Below, one piece after another: positions 1-12,800 of a stretch of DNA of 64,000 nucleotides (positions within the stretch are counted from its first letter, which is position 1; every line of letters starts with the position of its first letter). The notes under the pieces are model-generated. The model saw nothing but the letters and a program-made list of their open reading frames with translations. It did not search any database and was not told where the DNA came from. The stretch is from Melitaea cinxia. Lineage: Eukaryota; Arthropoda; Insecta; Lepidoptera; Nymphalidae. A program made the position numbers and the translations under genes. The DNA lies in contig NC_059407.1 of NCBI RefSeq assembly GCF_905220565.1, positions 124,001 through 188,000 of the forward strand, given 5' to 3'.

Positions 1-214
1 AAACGCATTATTAGATATAACTCGAAAAGTAGTTGTTAGATCTCAAATAAATTTAAATGGGACCAATTGGCACACACCACCTTTCGATTAAAACAAAATT
101 TGTCGAAATCGGTCTACCCGGTCAAAAGTTCTGATGTAACATACATAAAAAAAAAAAAAAAAAAAATACAGTCGAATTGAGAACCTCCTCCTTTTTTGGA
201 AGTCGGTTAAAAAT
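1..214 (+). repeat. 3' part of AAGTCGGTTAAAA-ended repeat family
   Basis: This is the distal end of an interspersed repeat, cut by the window edge. Nearly the same sequence recurs at 53129-53347 and 61130-61341. It contains a poly(A) tract near 147-166 and ends with a Lys-box-like block, CCTTTTTTGGAAGTCGGTTA. Fragments of the same end lie at 37967-38033, 45843-45897 (reverse) and 59155-59217. The fuller copies begin with AACCGACTTCAA, so the family has short inverted ends; it is probably non-autonomous. Confidence 0.75.
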
Positions 215-3200
215 ACGTGCGCAGTGTCGCTGGGTTTCACGCAAGAGATTTGAATTTATATATTTACACTTAAAAAAAAAATGTTCATAATCGACGGTTA
301 CTTAACAACGACTATAATTGATTTATTAAAGAATATTGTATACTCTGTCTAATGACGATTCAAAACAGGCTTGAAATCTACTCGAGCAAAGAAATGTTTG
401 ATACACGATGTATAGATTGTAAGTAGTATTTGTTGTTTGTATTTGTAGGCTTTCACAATATTCCATATGCGCGCGTGTGTCGCCCGTGTCCGACATGGCA
501 ATCATCCACAATAAGGCCTAGAGCCCGCGTCGTCGTGTAATGAGAAAATTCCTCGCGACACATCGACGGTGAGCACGTGAGCGGTGACGCGCGCCGCCTT
601 TTTTTCGCACTCAGGCGATTAGATACGTGCGTGTCGGTCGGAGCCGCGGGCTACTGCTAGTAAATCCACTCGCCCCATTGTGCGGACCTCGCTTCAAACG
701 GCCGATAGACTCGTATCGGTCGACGACCCCATACCTCGCTACAAACGTGTTTGTGTATAAATTTTATACCAAAATTATAGGCTCTTTTGACCTCAAATAA
801 AACCGCACCGACCGTTTTCTTTTTATATTATTAATTTAAGTTAATGTAAGTAACGTTCCTGTGTTATCGCATATAAATTCTTTGAATGCACGCGACCGTA
901 ATGAGAGGTGCACGCGTGTATCAGAGGCGCAATACCGGCGGGCGCAGCGGCCGCGGAAGCCTTCGTCCGGTGACAAGTTTCTTGTGCACGCGTCGCCGAC
1001 CAATAACACTCTTGTTTTTTGCACGACTCTGACACCATTAGAAATCTCGAAGATTTATCGTATTAGATCTTGTGTGTTACACGAGTATGCGATTTTATTA
1101 ACATTCCCTGCACCTTTATGTACCTATACCTATTTATAAAACGCAAAACGAAGCAGTCATTCAAGACAAGTTATTTAGTAGCGATACAAAATATTTTGTT
1201 ATTTACGTATAGCTAACTAATTAGTTTATACGAGTATAGTCTTAGGGAAAACCACAGACTGACAGAGACAACACTTGAAAGTTAATCTATTCATAACTAA
1301 AATATTCCCATTAATACGTGTTCTTCTTAAGATTTCTATGTAGGGATTGCAATCTGGTAAACCGGATCCGGTAACCCGTTGGATCCGGCATCATTTTGCA
1401 CCTGCCGGATCCGCTGCCGAATTGCCGGATCCAGTGATGTCATTTTTTTGAGAAAAAAAACCGCGAATATCGAAATAGGGAACGTGATTCTTAAGTGTAG
1501 GAGTCCTTTGGTGCTGAGATAAGAGACTTGCTGTGATGTGATGTGGTGAAGATATTCAACTATTTTTACAACTGAAACAACGCTGAAGTTTCTAGACTTA
1601 TTGTGCTGGCATTAAAGAACTTTAACTTAGATGTTTTGGATTTAAGCGAAACTATAAAAATATCTTTAATCTTAACATAAGCAAACATAAAAGTTACGGA
1701 TATTTCGCAGGTCTCTGTCGCTATCTATCTATAGAAGGAATTTAAATAATAAATACATGTCTTTTTATTTTCACGGTCAAATAACACAAGCGGTGTGCGT
1801 CCTTTAATTATTTTAGAGTGCTTAGAGTTTGTAACAGTAACTAATACAATAAATGTTAATTATTTCATTGTAGTAATTTTGAGATTCTCACTGTTCTAAA
1901 GAGACCTTATTAATTTTGTCTTAAATTAGTATAAAACATAATTTCATATAGCCTGTGCTGTTTTTACGCTTCATTAATACTCTAATTATGTTGGAATTAA
2001 AACAAAAAGTTAGGTCATCATGGTTTGATCAATCCGTTCCGCAACAGGCCGGATTGACGAAATTTCGACCTGACCAGGCCGGCTTTTATTATACGCCTAT
2101 TTCTGTGTTAGAGTTTTCACACGCTCACAAATAAGGAACGTTACGCGGAAGAAAATATTTGTACATAACACCAAGACAGATAGACATGTTCCATTTGTCA
2201 TTAACAATTAATTGTCGTGACTCATTTCTGAAGTTTTCGGACTCGCAATTTTTTTCGATTGTTTCGTTTTCATATAAAAAATATAATGTTCAACATGTCG
2301 ACCCCGCTAAATTGGCTGCAAAATACAGTATTTGTTTTTATTCCTGTAAATAAGTTCATGTATTGGCCTTGACACGAATTACACAAATCAACAAGTTTTA
2401 CACATATAGAGACCATATTTTGAAAACTTTGTTCACGTTTCACATTTCTCATTATCAAATTTGCGGAACTTTGTAGCGTCATAAAATACGTAGAAAGAAA
2501 GACATTTATATGCGATGTATGTTATATGAGTGAAACAAAATATTTTTCTATCGACTTATAGCCTACTAATTAGTTTATATAGTCTTAAGAATAACCACAG
2601 ACCGCGGATCAAAATAAAAGCCGCGAAAGTTAATCGTTTCACGACTTCGAGTAGCTTATTTATAATTCGCGCGAGTGCGGACGGCGTGCGGTCGGCTGCG
2701 AGCGGCTCTGGATGTAGTGACCGACGGACTATCGCATACTTACAAAACATCTCTTAATGACTTGTACTGCTTTGTATGAAAGAACTTCTTGTGTCCCTTC
2801 ATTAGAATGAAGTTACGTGTCTAGATTGTCAAGACTGTGCGTTCTGCGAAGTGACTTTACAGCGGAAAGTAAACGCTTTATGGGGTGCGTGCGTACGGTT
2901 TTAATGAAACACGTCCCGACACACACTCGTACAGCGGAGCTCAATATTTCATTAAAAAAAAAAAAAACCATAAGTACAATGAGTTCCTACATTCTGTTGA
3001 ATGTTCGTCCATTTATAAACATTCTCTCACCGCGCTCAGTTTACTTAGTTAAGGTGTTTTTATTACTTTTATACAGAATATAATAATAGAACATTTTATT
3101 TATTATTCCATAATACAAACAGTTTTTATACAAAAACACTTTCTATATCTCATTGTCTCTACAAGCAAGGTTTCACTCTATCAACGATAACAAGTCAACA

Positions 3201-5480
3201 ATGAATGTCATTTGCACAATATTTTCATAATACTACGAGTTCAATGTATCACACATTGACCGTGAATTATAAATCAGATATTAAACACTAATTACCTATA
3301 ATCTATGGATCGTGCGCCAAATGCTCAATTTATAAAAATTTTAAACATCAGCTACGTATGAAATAAAACTGAAATTTTGAAACGTATTCAAGTGCGTTGC
3401 GAAATAGGAAGAACCGTATTTAGATCAGTATTCGATTTTCAATTGAAAATTCTCACGACAAAATATCAGCTTTTTAAAAAAGTCGTTAGGCTTTTTGTTT
3501 GTTGAAATCTCTACTTTCTGATGGTGTAAAAAATATATGCATTACAATGATAAATGTTTTCTGAAAATGCAACCCCTCCCTACCACTCCCCGACCTCAGA
3601 TCGCCCGTAATTTATTTTTCCTTTCATTTTCGTTGTATTCTCTTTCTTTTACAATGTTCATCCAACAATATTTTTTTTCACTTTTTACCATTTTCAAAGG
3701 CTAAAAGCACTGGTCTAAGTAATATTTTCTAATATTTCTAATGCTACAGCATTAGAAATATTATTATGTTAAACCATTAACAACAGATCAGGAAAGTGAA
3801 GTGACGCAGTTCGCAGGAATTTACTCACACTTTATTCAATTCGTTACGTTTTTATATTTCTATCGTAGGTAATATGTTTTTTTTTTTTGAAATTTCCTGT
3901 CTATAGACCAGGGTCGATAATTTTTGAGGCCAAAAAAATCAGAACAGGATGAAAACCATTAGAAAATTAGGAAAATATAACAAAAATAAAAGGAAAAATA
4001 ATTGAAGGGCGGTTTAAGGTCGGGAAGTGGGGAGGGGGAGGAGATTCTAAGGTTGAAAAAGGTTTATCACGATTTCCGTAAAACAACAAGTCGTATCCAA
4101 AAATTTTAAATGGCAAAGTTGTAGGCAATAAAATATCTAGTAACTTTAGTGTTTACACTTTTTTTACATAACCTCAAAATTTATGCGAATAGTTCAAAAA
4201 TTTACATTTCGGTCTTTTTTTGGTTTTTATTTTACTTACATTTTTGTCTTAAATATACTGTATTTTTTTATTAAAAATATTTATTTTTCTTTATATTTTT
4301 TGTGTTGGAATATCCACCTCTTAATGGTATCAAAATATTATTATATAAGATTTTCGCAGAAAGTGAAAAAGAACGAAAAAACTCAAATTCGAAAATTCCT
4401 TTTAATTCAATTTACACTAACTTACTTCTTTAAAAAATAATAATATTTACACTTTGATTCCTCGAAAAATGTAAGTTTTCATGTTATATTAATAAATGAA
4501 ATAATTGCAAATCCATGAAATATAAAGATTACAAAATACGTGCCAAAATAGATAATATTTGAAGAGGATTTTGTGTATAAATTTGATTCTTTTCATCTGC
4601 CACACGATAGACCCGGCACCGCACGGTGAATCCGTGGAATGCTAAGTTTGTCTCAGAGGATTTTGTGTATAAAATTTGATTGGTATTTATTGCTGCTTTT
4701 TTTCGCTAAAAAAGTTGATTTAATAAATTCTAATTAAATGTATTTTGTTATGTTTTCTCACTTTCTTAATAGGTTTCATCCTGTTTTAATAATTTTTTTT
4801 TTACTTTTTATCATTTTCAAACGCTTTGGCACTGATCTACTATACGTATATTAATCTAATAATAATAATTTAACGTCAAGTAATGTTCACTGAAATTCAC
4901 TGAGAAATTATATCAAAATAGGTTAAAATTCGGAGTTTCTTAAGATATTCTGATTTGATATTGTTGTACATATTTATTATTAAAATAACCAAAAAATGTA
5001 ACTCTATAATATGCCTCGTCTGTTTAATATTACCATTGTTTTTCGTTTAACAGAAAATGAATTTTTGTCTTACAATACAATATCTATCTATTAACTTATC
5101 TATTCTCGTCACAAAGGATGTTTTCATGTTCTATACAATATAAATCATTTATATAAACAAAAAGCAAACGTGGTCCCAGGATACTGCCTTGAGGTGTACT
5201 GTGCTGTATAGCGACTGTTATACAATTTCTATTACCAGCAAACGACCCCTATGTCGTATATAGTGTTTAGGTTGGTAGTACTGGTTATAACTGACTTTCT
5301 CCTTTCGTTTTGACTCATTGTCAGAGCACAGTCGTAGAAATGAACTTAAAATATTCCAATTTTAAGATTTAATAACGTCCGTACTAGTCATTTAACTTTT
5401 GTCAATTAAATCCATCGCATTACTAGTTTGTTAAAGCAGATATACTATCTCGGAATAACGGTTCAGAGTTAAGTTTTACA
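215..5480. other. AT-rich non-coding stretch, no gene recognised
   Basis: Open frames here are short and lack conserved motifs. Visible structure: a cluster of GGATCC-containing words (1365-1433), a roughly 100-bp segment at 1187-1290 that resembles 2540-2640, and a 15-bp perfect hairpin at 3731-3762. It could be intron of the myosin gene, whose first visible exon begins in mid-codon, or intergenic DNA. Confidence 0.5.
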
Positions 5481-5499
5481 ATTAAACCGAAGCTATAAA

Positions 5500-6250
5500 G
5501 AGGCCCGTCGCGGCCGCCCGCGAGCGGACGCGGCGCGGGCCGACATTCCGCGCGCTGAGAACACAATTAACCGATCGACCCACTCGCAACTAGCTGCGTC
5601 CGTTTATTTTCTCACCACCTCGGGACCGCCTGCGCCACGAGGAAAAATACACACAGACTTGTTTCAGAGTTAATAGTCCGTCGAATTTTTTACCGCTAGC
5701 TTCTCGCGTTCGACGCACGCGATCGCTCTATTATGAAATTCATTTTTTGTCACCCGGGTATATAGTTACTCGAGTATCGAGAACAATTTGCTGGGAATCC
5801 GATTAATGAGATAATAAGTCGCCGAGAGTTTCAGGAAGGAATGCCACCAAACGTGTGGTCCGTGCCTGTCGCGAGACGAACATTATGCACGCGCAGAGCG
5901 AGTTGTTATTTGCGCAATATAGGCCTGACAAAAGTTCTGTGCAACTTTCACGAGTTCCGAGTAGTTTCTCTCGAGTCGACAAAGACCGCTCGGCACACTC
6001 GGAGCCACGTCGAAAGCGGCCGGGAAGGCGGTGTCCTTCGACGGCGCACCAATAAAAAGGTTTTTGACGCGGCCTGTGTTCCAAATTCCAGGTCGAAACA
6101 AATTCTAATTCGATGGTGGCAAGGTCGAATTTTCAGGACATGGCGCGAGTCCGGAGTACGACTAAGGCCGCTGCGCTCGGCAACCGGTTCCCCCCTCCCC
6201 CCTACGGCCGCGTGCCGCGCACGAGATAATGTGTGTCGGCTCAGGCGCTG
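5500..6250. promoter_or_regulatory. GC-rich island upstream of the myosin exons
   Basis: A CpG-rich block (notably 5500-5560 and 5840-6240) stands out from AT-rich surroundings. It could be a promoter and 5' exon of the downstream myosin. An ATG at 5885 opens a 56-codon frame of plausible composition, but I could not find a convincing donor in the phase needed by the 7530 exon. Treated as regulatory or 5' UTR only, with low confidence. Confidence 0.25.
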
Positions 6251-6259
6251 CAGCTAAAA

Positions 6260-7529
6260 TACAATAATCAGAATTAAACAACAACAAATATGTACAACTG
6301 ACCAAAAATAGCATTTTTGTAACACGCAGTACTATGTGAATTTGGACTAAATCAATTTGGCTAGGTATACCTAATTTCATCAATTACTGACATTTATCTA
6401 TTATACCTCCTTGAAGTTTTATAAGATCTTCCTCTAATAATAGCTAATTTAAAAAAAGAATCATACAAAAAATATTTGTTATTAGATAAATTAAAATTCT
6501 TACATTAAAAGAAAATGTCTGAACTATTTACCTAACGCGCAGTATGTGATCCTTAATGAGCCACCAGGTACTTGAGCTAATCCGCAAAAAAAAATCCCCA
6601 TATTCTTATCTTTAATTCCCCATATTATATATGTTTTATATCGGTTACTTTTTACTACTTTTCACAATGGTCATGCACATAATTCGTATCTTCTTTCTTC
6701 GGTTACTTCGAAATTAAATATGTAAAAGGCACGGGCCAACAGCGAATAACGTTGATAAATGTTTAAAATGTTTAACGTTAGTAAATACATGTTTCTATAA
6801 ATTTTTTTTGATGTACATTTAAAGTTACTTAGTCATGAGTCAGCAGCGCCTAACATTTTTTTATGAATTTAGCATTCTAATTCATTGATTATGCATTCGT
6901 ATCTGAATAATTCAAACAATAAAACGTTAGTCATAACTAGACATTTAATAGAAACCCTTTACTTCATCAGACCACAAAAATCTTGTAAAATTTGATCGGT
7001 ACTAATAAAAGACGGACGAAAATATACTTTTGCATCGTTCGATTTTTTAAATCTTCTCGGGACAGTGTTTGTCTTCATCTCAACTAGACAATTTTTATTC
7101 GTTGCTTTCCTTAAATTCTCTATAATTCTTTTTTTAGCTTTGTTAATACTTCTACTTAATATTATCAAGAGATAGTTATGTATATTGACGCATCCACAAA
7201 CTAGTTTGACGTTTGAGAAGTGGTCGTTATTTTCTTCGTCCTTTCGTATTAGAGTTTGTATTGGTTGGTGACTATGATTGGGTATGATTTTCTTAACGTC
7301 TAAAATAATTAGTACACGTTTGATGTCAAATCGTTTCAAATAATTGTACACCGACATGTTTTACTTCATTAGCGTGTGGTAATTTAATTAACTGCGCGAC
7401 GCTTTGAAATATCTCATAACAAATCACGTTTTTAAAAGGCTTGGTTAAGTTTAAATTAAAACGGGTTGGCATCAGTTAGAATTAGATATATTTTCAAGAT
7501 TCATGAAAGAAATTTTCCTCGTCAAGTAG
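6260..7529. other. AT-rich stretch, nothing recognised
   Basis: No coding signal, repeat end or RNA gene was recognised. It abuts the first visible myosin exon and is therefore probably intron or upstream sequence of that gene. The 132-codon minus-strand open frame at 6959-7357 is Lys/Asn/Ile-rich with no motif. Confidence 0.4.
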
Positions 7530-7769
7530 ACGCATCGTCGTCCAACGAAGCGGTGCACCTGCAGCGGCGGCTGCTGAGCCTCAGCTCGGAGCTGGTCACC
7601 CTCCGCAACCACCTGCACGTGGGCGGGGCCGGAGCCCCGGCCACCCCGGCTGCCCCGCCCGCCTCGCCCGGCGGCTCGCAGCCGGCCGTGCCGCCGCGCG
7701 CGCCCCTGCCGCCGCCCCCCGCCCCCGCGCCGCCCCTGCAGCCGCACCACCCTCCGCCGCCGCCGCCAG
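7530..7769 (+). CDS. Myosin exon a: heptad-like and polyproline segment
   Basis: Encodes LQRRLLSLSSELVTLRNHL, which could form a short coiled coil, then an Ala/Pro segment ending in runs of proline. The acceptor is TAG before 7530; an alternative AG three bases upstream keeps the phase. The donor GT is at 7770, leaving one base of a codon, which matches the next exon. Confidence 0.65.
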
Positions 7770-9778
7770 GTTACTCACTTACGATGTTTCCCCTCCGTGA
7801 AGCGAGAGTGACCTACCTGACCTAGGTTCTAAAACCTTCATTTGATCTCACTGATAGGACTTTCGAATTGGTTGATATAGGTATATCATTTACTGAGCAC
7901 CGGTATCGATTCGGACTTAAAAGGCTTCCCACTCTTAAAATGCTTCGATGCGACGGGCCAAGATGCACCTTATCCTCGCTTACTAATATATTTTTAAGCA
8001 CCATATTGCCTACGTGTTTTAGAAATGAGTTCTTATGAGACTACTGTTGCGACTCGCTACAGAAGCACGATGGCGAGCCGGCTCCGCAGGCGGCGCCCCG
8101 GCGACGGGAACCATTGGGAGCGCGGGCACCGGCTCCGACGTGGACGACCTCATCCACTTGCGAGGCCCGCTCACGGAGGACGCCGTCGTGCGAGCGCTTC
8201 AGGCGCGATTTTATCATAACAAATTCTACGTAAGTGCTCAGTCCGTCCTCGGCGAGAACGTTTCTCTGAGCCGACGACCCACGATCAGATGTATTTTTAT
8301 TTTACAAAGTCTCTATTGGGCACTTCCGCCGTGTGCTCGCAGACGTCCGCGGGCCCGATCCTGCTGGCGCTGAACGCGTACACGGACGCCGGCAACGCGC
8401 TGACGCCGGGCGCGGCGCGCGCGCAGCGGCCGGAGCTGGCGCGGCTGGTGCACGACGCGGTGCGCCACCAGGCCGACACGGGCTGCCCGCAGGCCATCAT
8501 CCTGTCGGGCGCGTCGGGCTCGGGCAAGACCTACGCGTCCATGGTGCTGCTGCGGCGCCTGTTCGACGTGGCGGGCGGCGGGCCCGAGACCGACGCCTTC
8601 AAGCACCTCGCCGCCGCCTTCACCGTGCTGCGCTCGCTGGGCACGGCCGCCACGCACGCCAACTCGCACTCCAGCCGCATCGTGAGTTGCATTCGTGTTC
8701 GACGATTGATCCTCTTTAACGCTAAAACCGGACAACCCTTTGCGATGACATAGCTACATATTAACCTTTTTCAAAAGCATTATTGACTATTGAATCATCG
8801 TTATACAAAATATGTTTCTTAATTATTAGTTTTTAATTAGTTACTGATAGTTAATGCAAATCTACCGCACAATTGAAATCCTGCTGATAAGAACCGCAAG
8901 GAAACTAGACAGTTATTATTTTTAAGACTACATCTATAATATATATAAAAGCGAAAGGTCACTCACTCATCACGAAATCTCCGAAACTATAACACGTACA
9001 AACTTGAAATTTGGTAAGTAGGCTCCTTATAAGACGTAGGCATCCGCTAAGAACGGATTTTACGAAACTCGACCCCTAAGGGGGTAAAACGGGGGTTGCA
9101 AGTTTGTATGAAAGTCCTATGTTTTTGAAGTAAAAGACTTTAAATTTAAAATGTATGCTGTATAGATGATGAGAAGGCGTCCAAATAATGTATCTTTAGA
9201 AATCAACCCCCTTTTGACGTTAAAACGGGGGATGGTAGGTTGACTCACTGATCACGAAATCTCCGAAACTATAACACCTACAAACTTGAAATTTGGGAGG
9301 TAGGCTCCTTATAGGACGTAGACATCCGTTAAGAACGGATTTTACGAAACTCAACCCCCAAGGGGGTAAAACGGGGGTTGCAAATTTGTATGAAAGTCCT
9401 ATGTTTTTGAAGTAAGAGACTTGAAAATTAAAATGTATGCTGGATAGATGATGAGAAAGCGTCCAAATAATGTATCTTTAGAAATAACCCCCTTTTGGGG
9501 TTAAAACGGGGGATGGTAGGTTGACTCACTGATCACGAAATCTCCGAAACTATAACAGCCACAAACTTATAATTTGGTAGGTAGTTTTTTTATAAAAGGT
9601 AGACATCCGCCAAGAACAGATTTTACGAAACTCGACCCCAAGGGGATAAAACGGGGGCTGGAAGTTTGTATGAAAGTCCTATATTTTTGAAGTAAGAGAG
9701 TTGAAATTTAAAATGCCTGCTGGAGATGGTGAGGAGTTGTCCAAATAATGCATCGTAATCTATATATATATCTATATA

Positions 9779-9828
<50 letters not shown>

Positions 9829-12800
9829 TATATATAAAAGAGAAAGGTCACTGACTCACTCATCACGAGAACTCAAAAACCGTTGGATGGTCCCATCCAT
9901 CCAGGATGGACAATGATGAAATTTGGCAGGGAGGTAGATTATAGTTAGTAGACTTCCGCTAAGAACTTCGTTGTTTGTTTGAACATTTTGTGATATTCCA
10001 CCCCTAAGGAGGTTAAATTGGGGATGATAGTTTGTATGAAACATGTACAGCAGCTATAAGTTCGCCTTATAGGTTATATAAAAAAATAATTTGCGTTAAA
10101 CATCTTAATAGTAATGCATATCTTCATAACCATGCGAATGTAGTCGCGGGTAACAGTTGTAGTAACAGGTATTATAAAACAAAGTCCCCAAAAGTGTATG
10201 TGATCGATTCCCTCAAAATCTACTGAACAAATTTTCATGCGGTTTCACCAATGGAGAGAGGGCTTCAAAAGGAATGTTTACGGAACGGCTAAACCGATTT
10301 TAATGAGAGTTTCACTGGAAGTTTGCCGGGAAAACTTTGTGACACACTAATTTCAACGCGGGCGAAGCCGCGGGCACAGCTAGTATATACATAAAATATT
10401 CAACCATTATAAATAAATTTAGTCGAAATATTTGCATGAAACGACGCCGCGTTGGCGCAACGGTTACAGTCATGGATTGTACCTGTTGCGTTGGCGGTTG
10501 CGGGTTCGATCCCCGCTCATGACAAACATTTGTATTGGCCATACAGGTGTTTGCAGTGGTCTGGGTGTTTATGCAGTCCTTGTGGGTCTCCCCACCGTGC
10601 CTCGGAGAGCACGTAAAGCCGTCGGTCCCGGTTGTTATCATGTACACCTGCAGGCCTAGCATGCGCGCCACGACAAAATTTTGTCTACCCCTTTTCTCGT
10701 ATTATCTCTCTTTGTCTACAGTAGCTAACATGCGTGCACGTGATACTCTTCTCGTTACGTCAATAGAAGAGCTAATCATTAAATTTTAGTGATCTGTGAT
10801 ATTTATCTCTACGGAAGCTAACATGACATCGTAATTTTGTCGAATTTTGTCGTTTTAGGAAGAGAAACTTCTCGTTTTCAATATTATCGACGAGAAAGAC
10901 GATAAATAAAAAATAAATAAAACCGGGTGCCTATTTTTTGTATGCCATGGCGTTTCCCTATTATAATTATATAATTTCGGTATACGAAGAGCGGGAAATG
11001 CGAAAAGTCGAGCGAAGTGTGCCATATAATGACACAAAAAACGTATTTGCGCCCTGTTGCTTCTTATTCTAAATAATAATAATAATAATAGTTTATTTCA
11101 GACCAAAGTATAAGTCCATATTGGGTTAGTACAACAAGACAAGACAACATTCAGAATAAAAAACAAAACAAAATTATATTAAAAAAATCAATAAGTAAAA
11201 ATAAAATTAAATAGAATAAAAGTAAAATCAATAATCAAAAAAAAAATTCAAAAATTCAAAAAATTTTAAAAATTAAAAAAAAAAAAAACAATGCGTGATA
11301 GAATTACAATTATCTAATGTGCGACAAGATATAAAGCACAACACGAGCATATTGTTTTACATATATAATTAAATTAATTTACTTACGCCGTTTTATTTTC
11401 CATATTAGATTTTTTAAATTAGATATACACTTTTTATCTTAGCCAAAAGGCCGAGAAAAAACATGTGTCACTCGTTTGAAATTATACAATCGTTGGCTCA
11501 TCCCGGTTTGGCACGATTGGTCAATAACCTTGTAAATTCAACTTTACGACATAAGAAATAAGAATGATAATCAGTTGTGATTATGGTTGATAATGTTTCT
11601 CTACTCGACAAGGCGAAGTCTTCGGAAGAGAATTTTGTCTCTCGTAGTGCGCATGTTAGGGTAATCGAGAAAATACTCGATGTAGACATTATCTCTCTCT
11701 CTCGTCAAGAGATATCTCGTTGTATGCATGCTAGGCCGGCTGATAGCGATCGTTACTCGTAGTAGGGAATATATCCGCCAACCCGCACTGGAGCAGCGTG
11801 GTGGATTAAGCTCTGATCCTTCTCCTATATGGGGAAAGAGGCCTATGCCCAGTAGTGGGATATTACAGGCTGAAGCGTATTTGCATGAAAAGTAGTATTT
11901 AGTGAACTCACCCTACTATATCGTTTAAGCAATCTTCTTCCAAATACTAATATTATTTTTAGCAATGAATTTATTATGAAATATTACATACACAAACAAC
12001 ATAACAAGTATTATTGACAACAACGGCTACCTAAAGTTCGATTTTATAAAAGCTATGTGTCTAACGAGCGTCCAACCGCTTCCAGGGCCACTTCATCGAG
12101 GTGCAGGTGACGGACGGCGCGCTGTACCGCACCAAGATCCACTGCTACTTCCTGGACCAGACGCGCGTGGTGCGGCCGCCAGCCGGCGAGCGCAACTACC
12201 ACATCTTCTACCAGATGCTGGCCGGCCTCACGCCCGACGAGCGCTCGCAGCTGCACCTCGACGGCTACACCGCCAATGACTTGCGGTACACCACTTCTAA
12301 TTGTACTCGAATACGCTAACGTAAACAAAAGTTCACGGATTCAAATTCCGTATAAAACAATTGTATTTTTGGTTTTGCTCTTTGGAGTCGCTTAAATTTT
12401 CATTTTGTCTTAATGTTGAACGAGAATGATTTTTGATCAACGTTACGGTTCCTGTAATCTTTGCCTTTAACCAGCAACGAAATATATCCTCTGTACGAGT
12501 GATTCCCTACATACTCGTATCCATATTTCTATACCGGAATTCAGCGGTCCTTCGAGTCGGATCAACGTTTGCATAAAGGAACAGCCAAAGAGGTCAAAGC
12601 TCAGTTTTTTTACAGTATTTTATAATAAAAGTGTTCCAATTTAATTATTTGTTATTTTTTAGTTTTCTTTATTGAACAAAGAAAAGTTTTATCTATTTCT
12701 TTACATATATATAATTTAATTTGTACGAATAACTGACTCATTACAACTTACATCCACATGTTTAATGTTGCAGCTACTTGGCGTCGTCTCACCCGCGCCG

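Larger units (their letters stand above)
10651..11739. mobile_element. Terminal-inverted-repeat element inside the SINE
   Basis: The ends CAGGCCTAGCATGC and GCATGCTAGGCCGG are inverted repeats (13 of 14 match), flanked by CTG on both sides, consistent with a 3-bp target duplication. CWG is one of the 3-bp sites known for Harbinger-type elements, and the local ACACCTG recalls their preferred target. No transposase is present. Internal copies of AGCTAACATG-like words lie near both ends. Confidence 0.75.
10442..11878 (+). mobile_element. tRNA-derived SINE, split by a later insertion
   Basis: Starts with a tRNA-like head (A box in TTGGCGCAACGG, B box in GGTTCGATCCCCGC) and ends near TTACAGGCTGAAGCG. 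It is flanked by a perfect 12-bp duplication ATTTGCATGAAA (10430-10441 and 11879-11890). The SINE sequence runs to 10650 and resumes at 11740-11743; a 1089-bp element lies between. The undivided family copy at 34481-34815 confirms continuity. Confidence 0.88.

Noticed and set aside
5841..6257. 138-codon plus-strand frame in the GC-rich island
   Set aside because: Cys/Arg-rich with no motif. GC-rich DNA opens frames by chance, and two other frames overlap it on both strands.
8313..8735. Long minus-strand frame opposite myosin exon c
   Set aside because: Shadow of the GC-rich myosin exon; Ala/Arg/Gly-rich without motifs.
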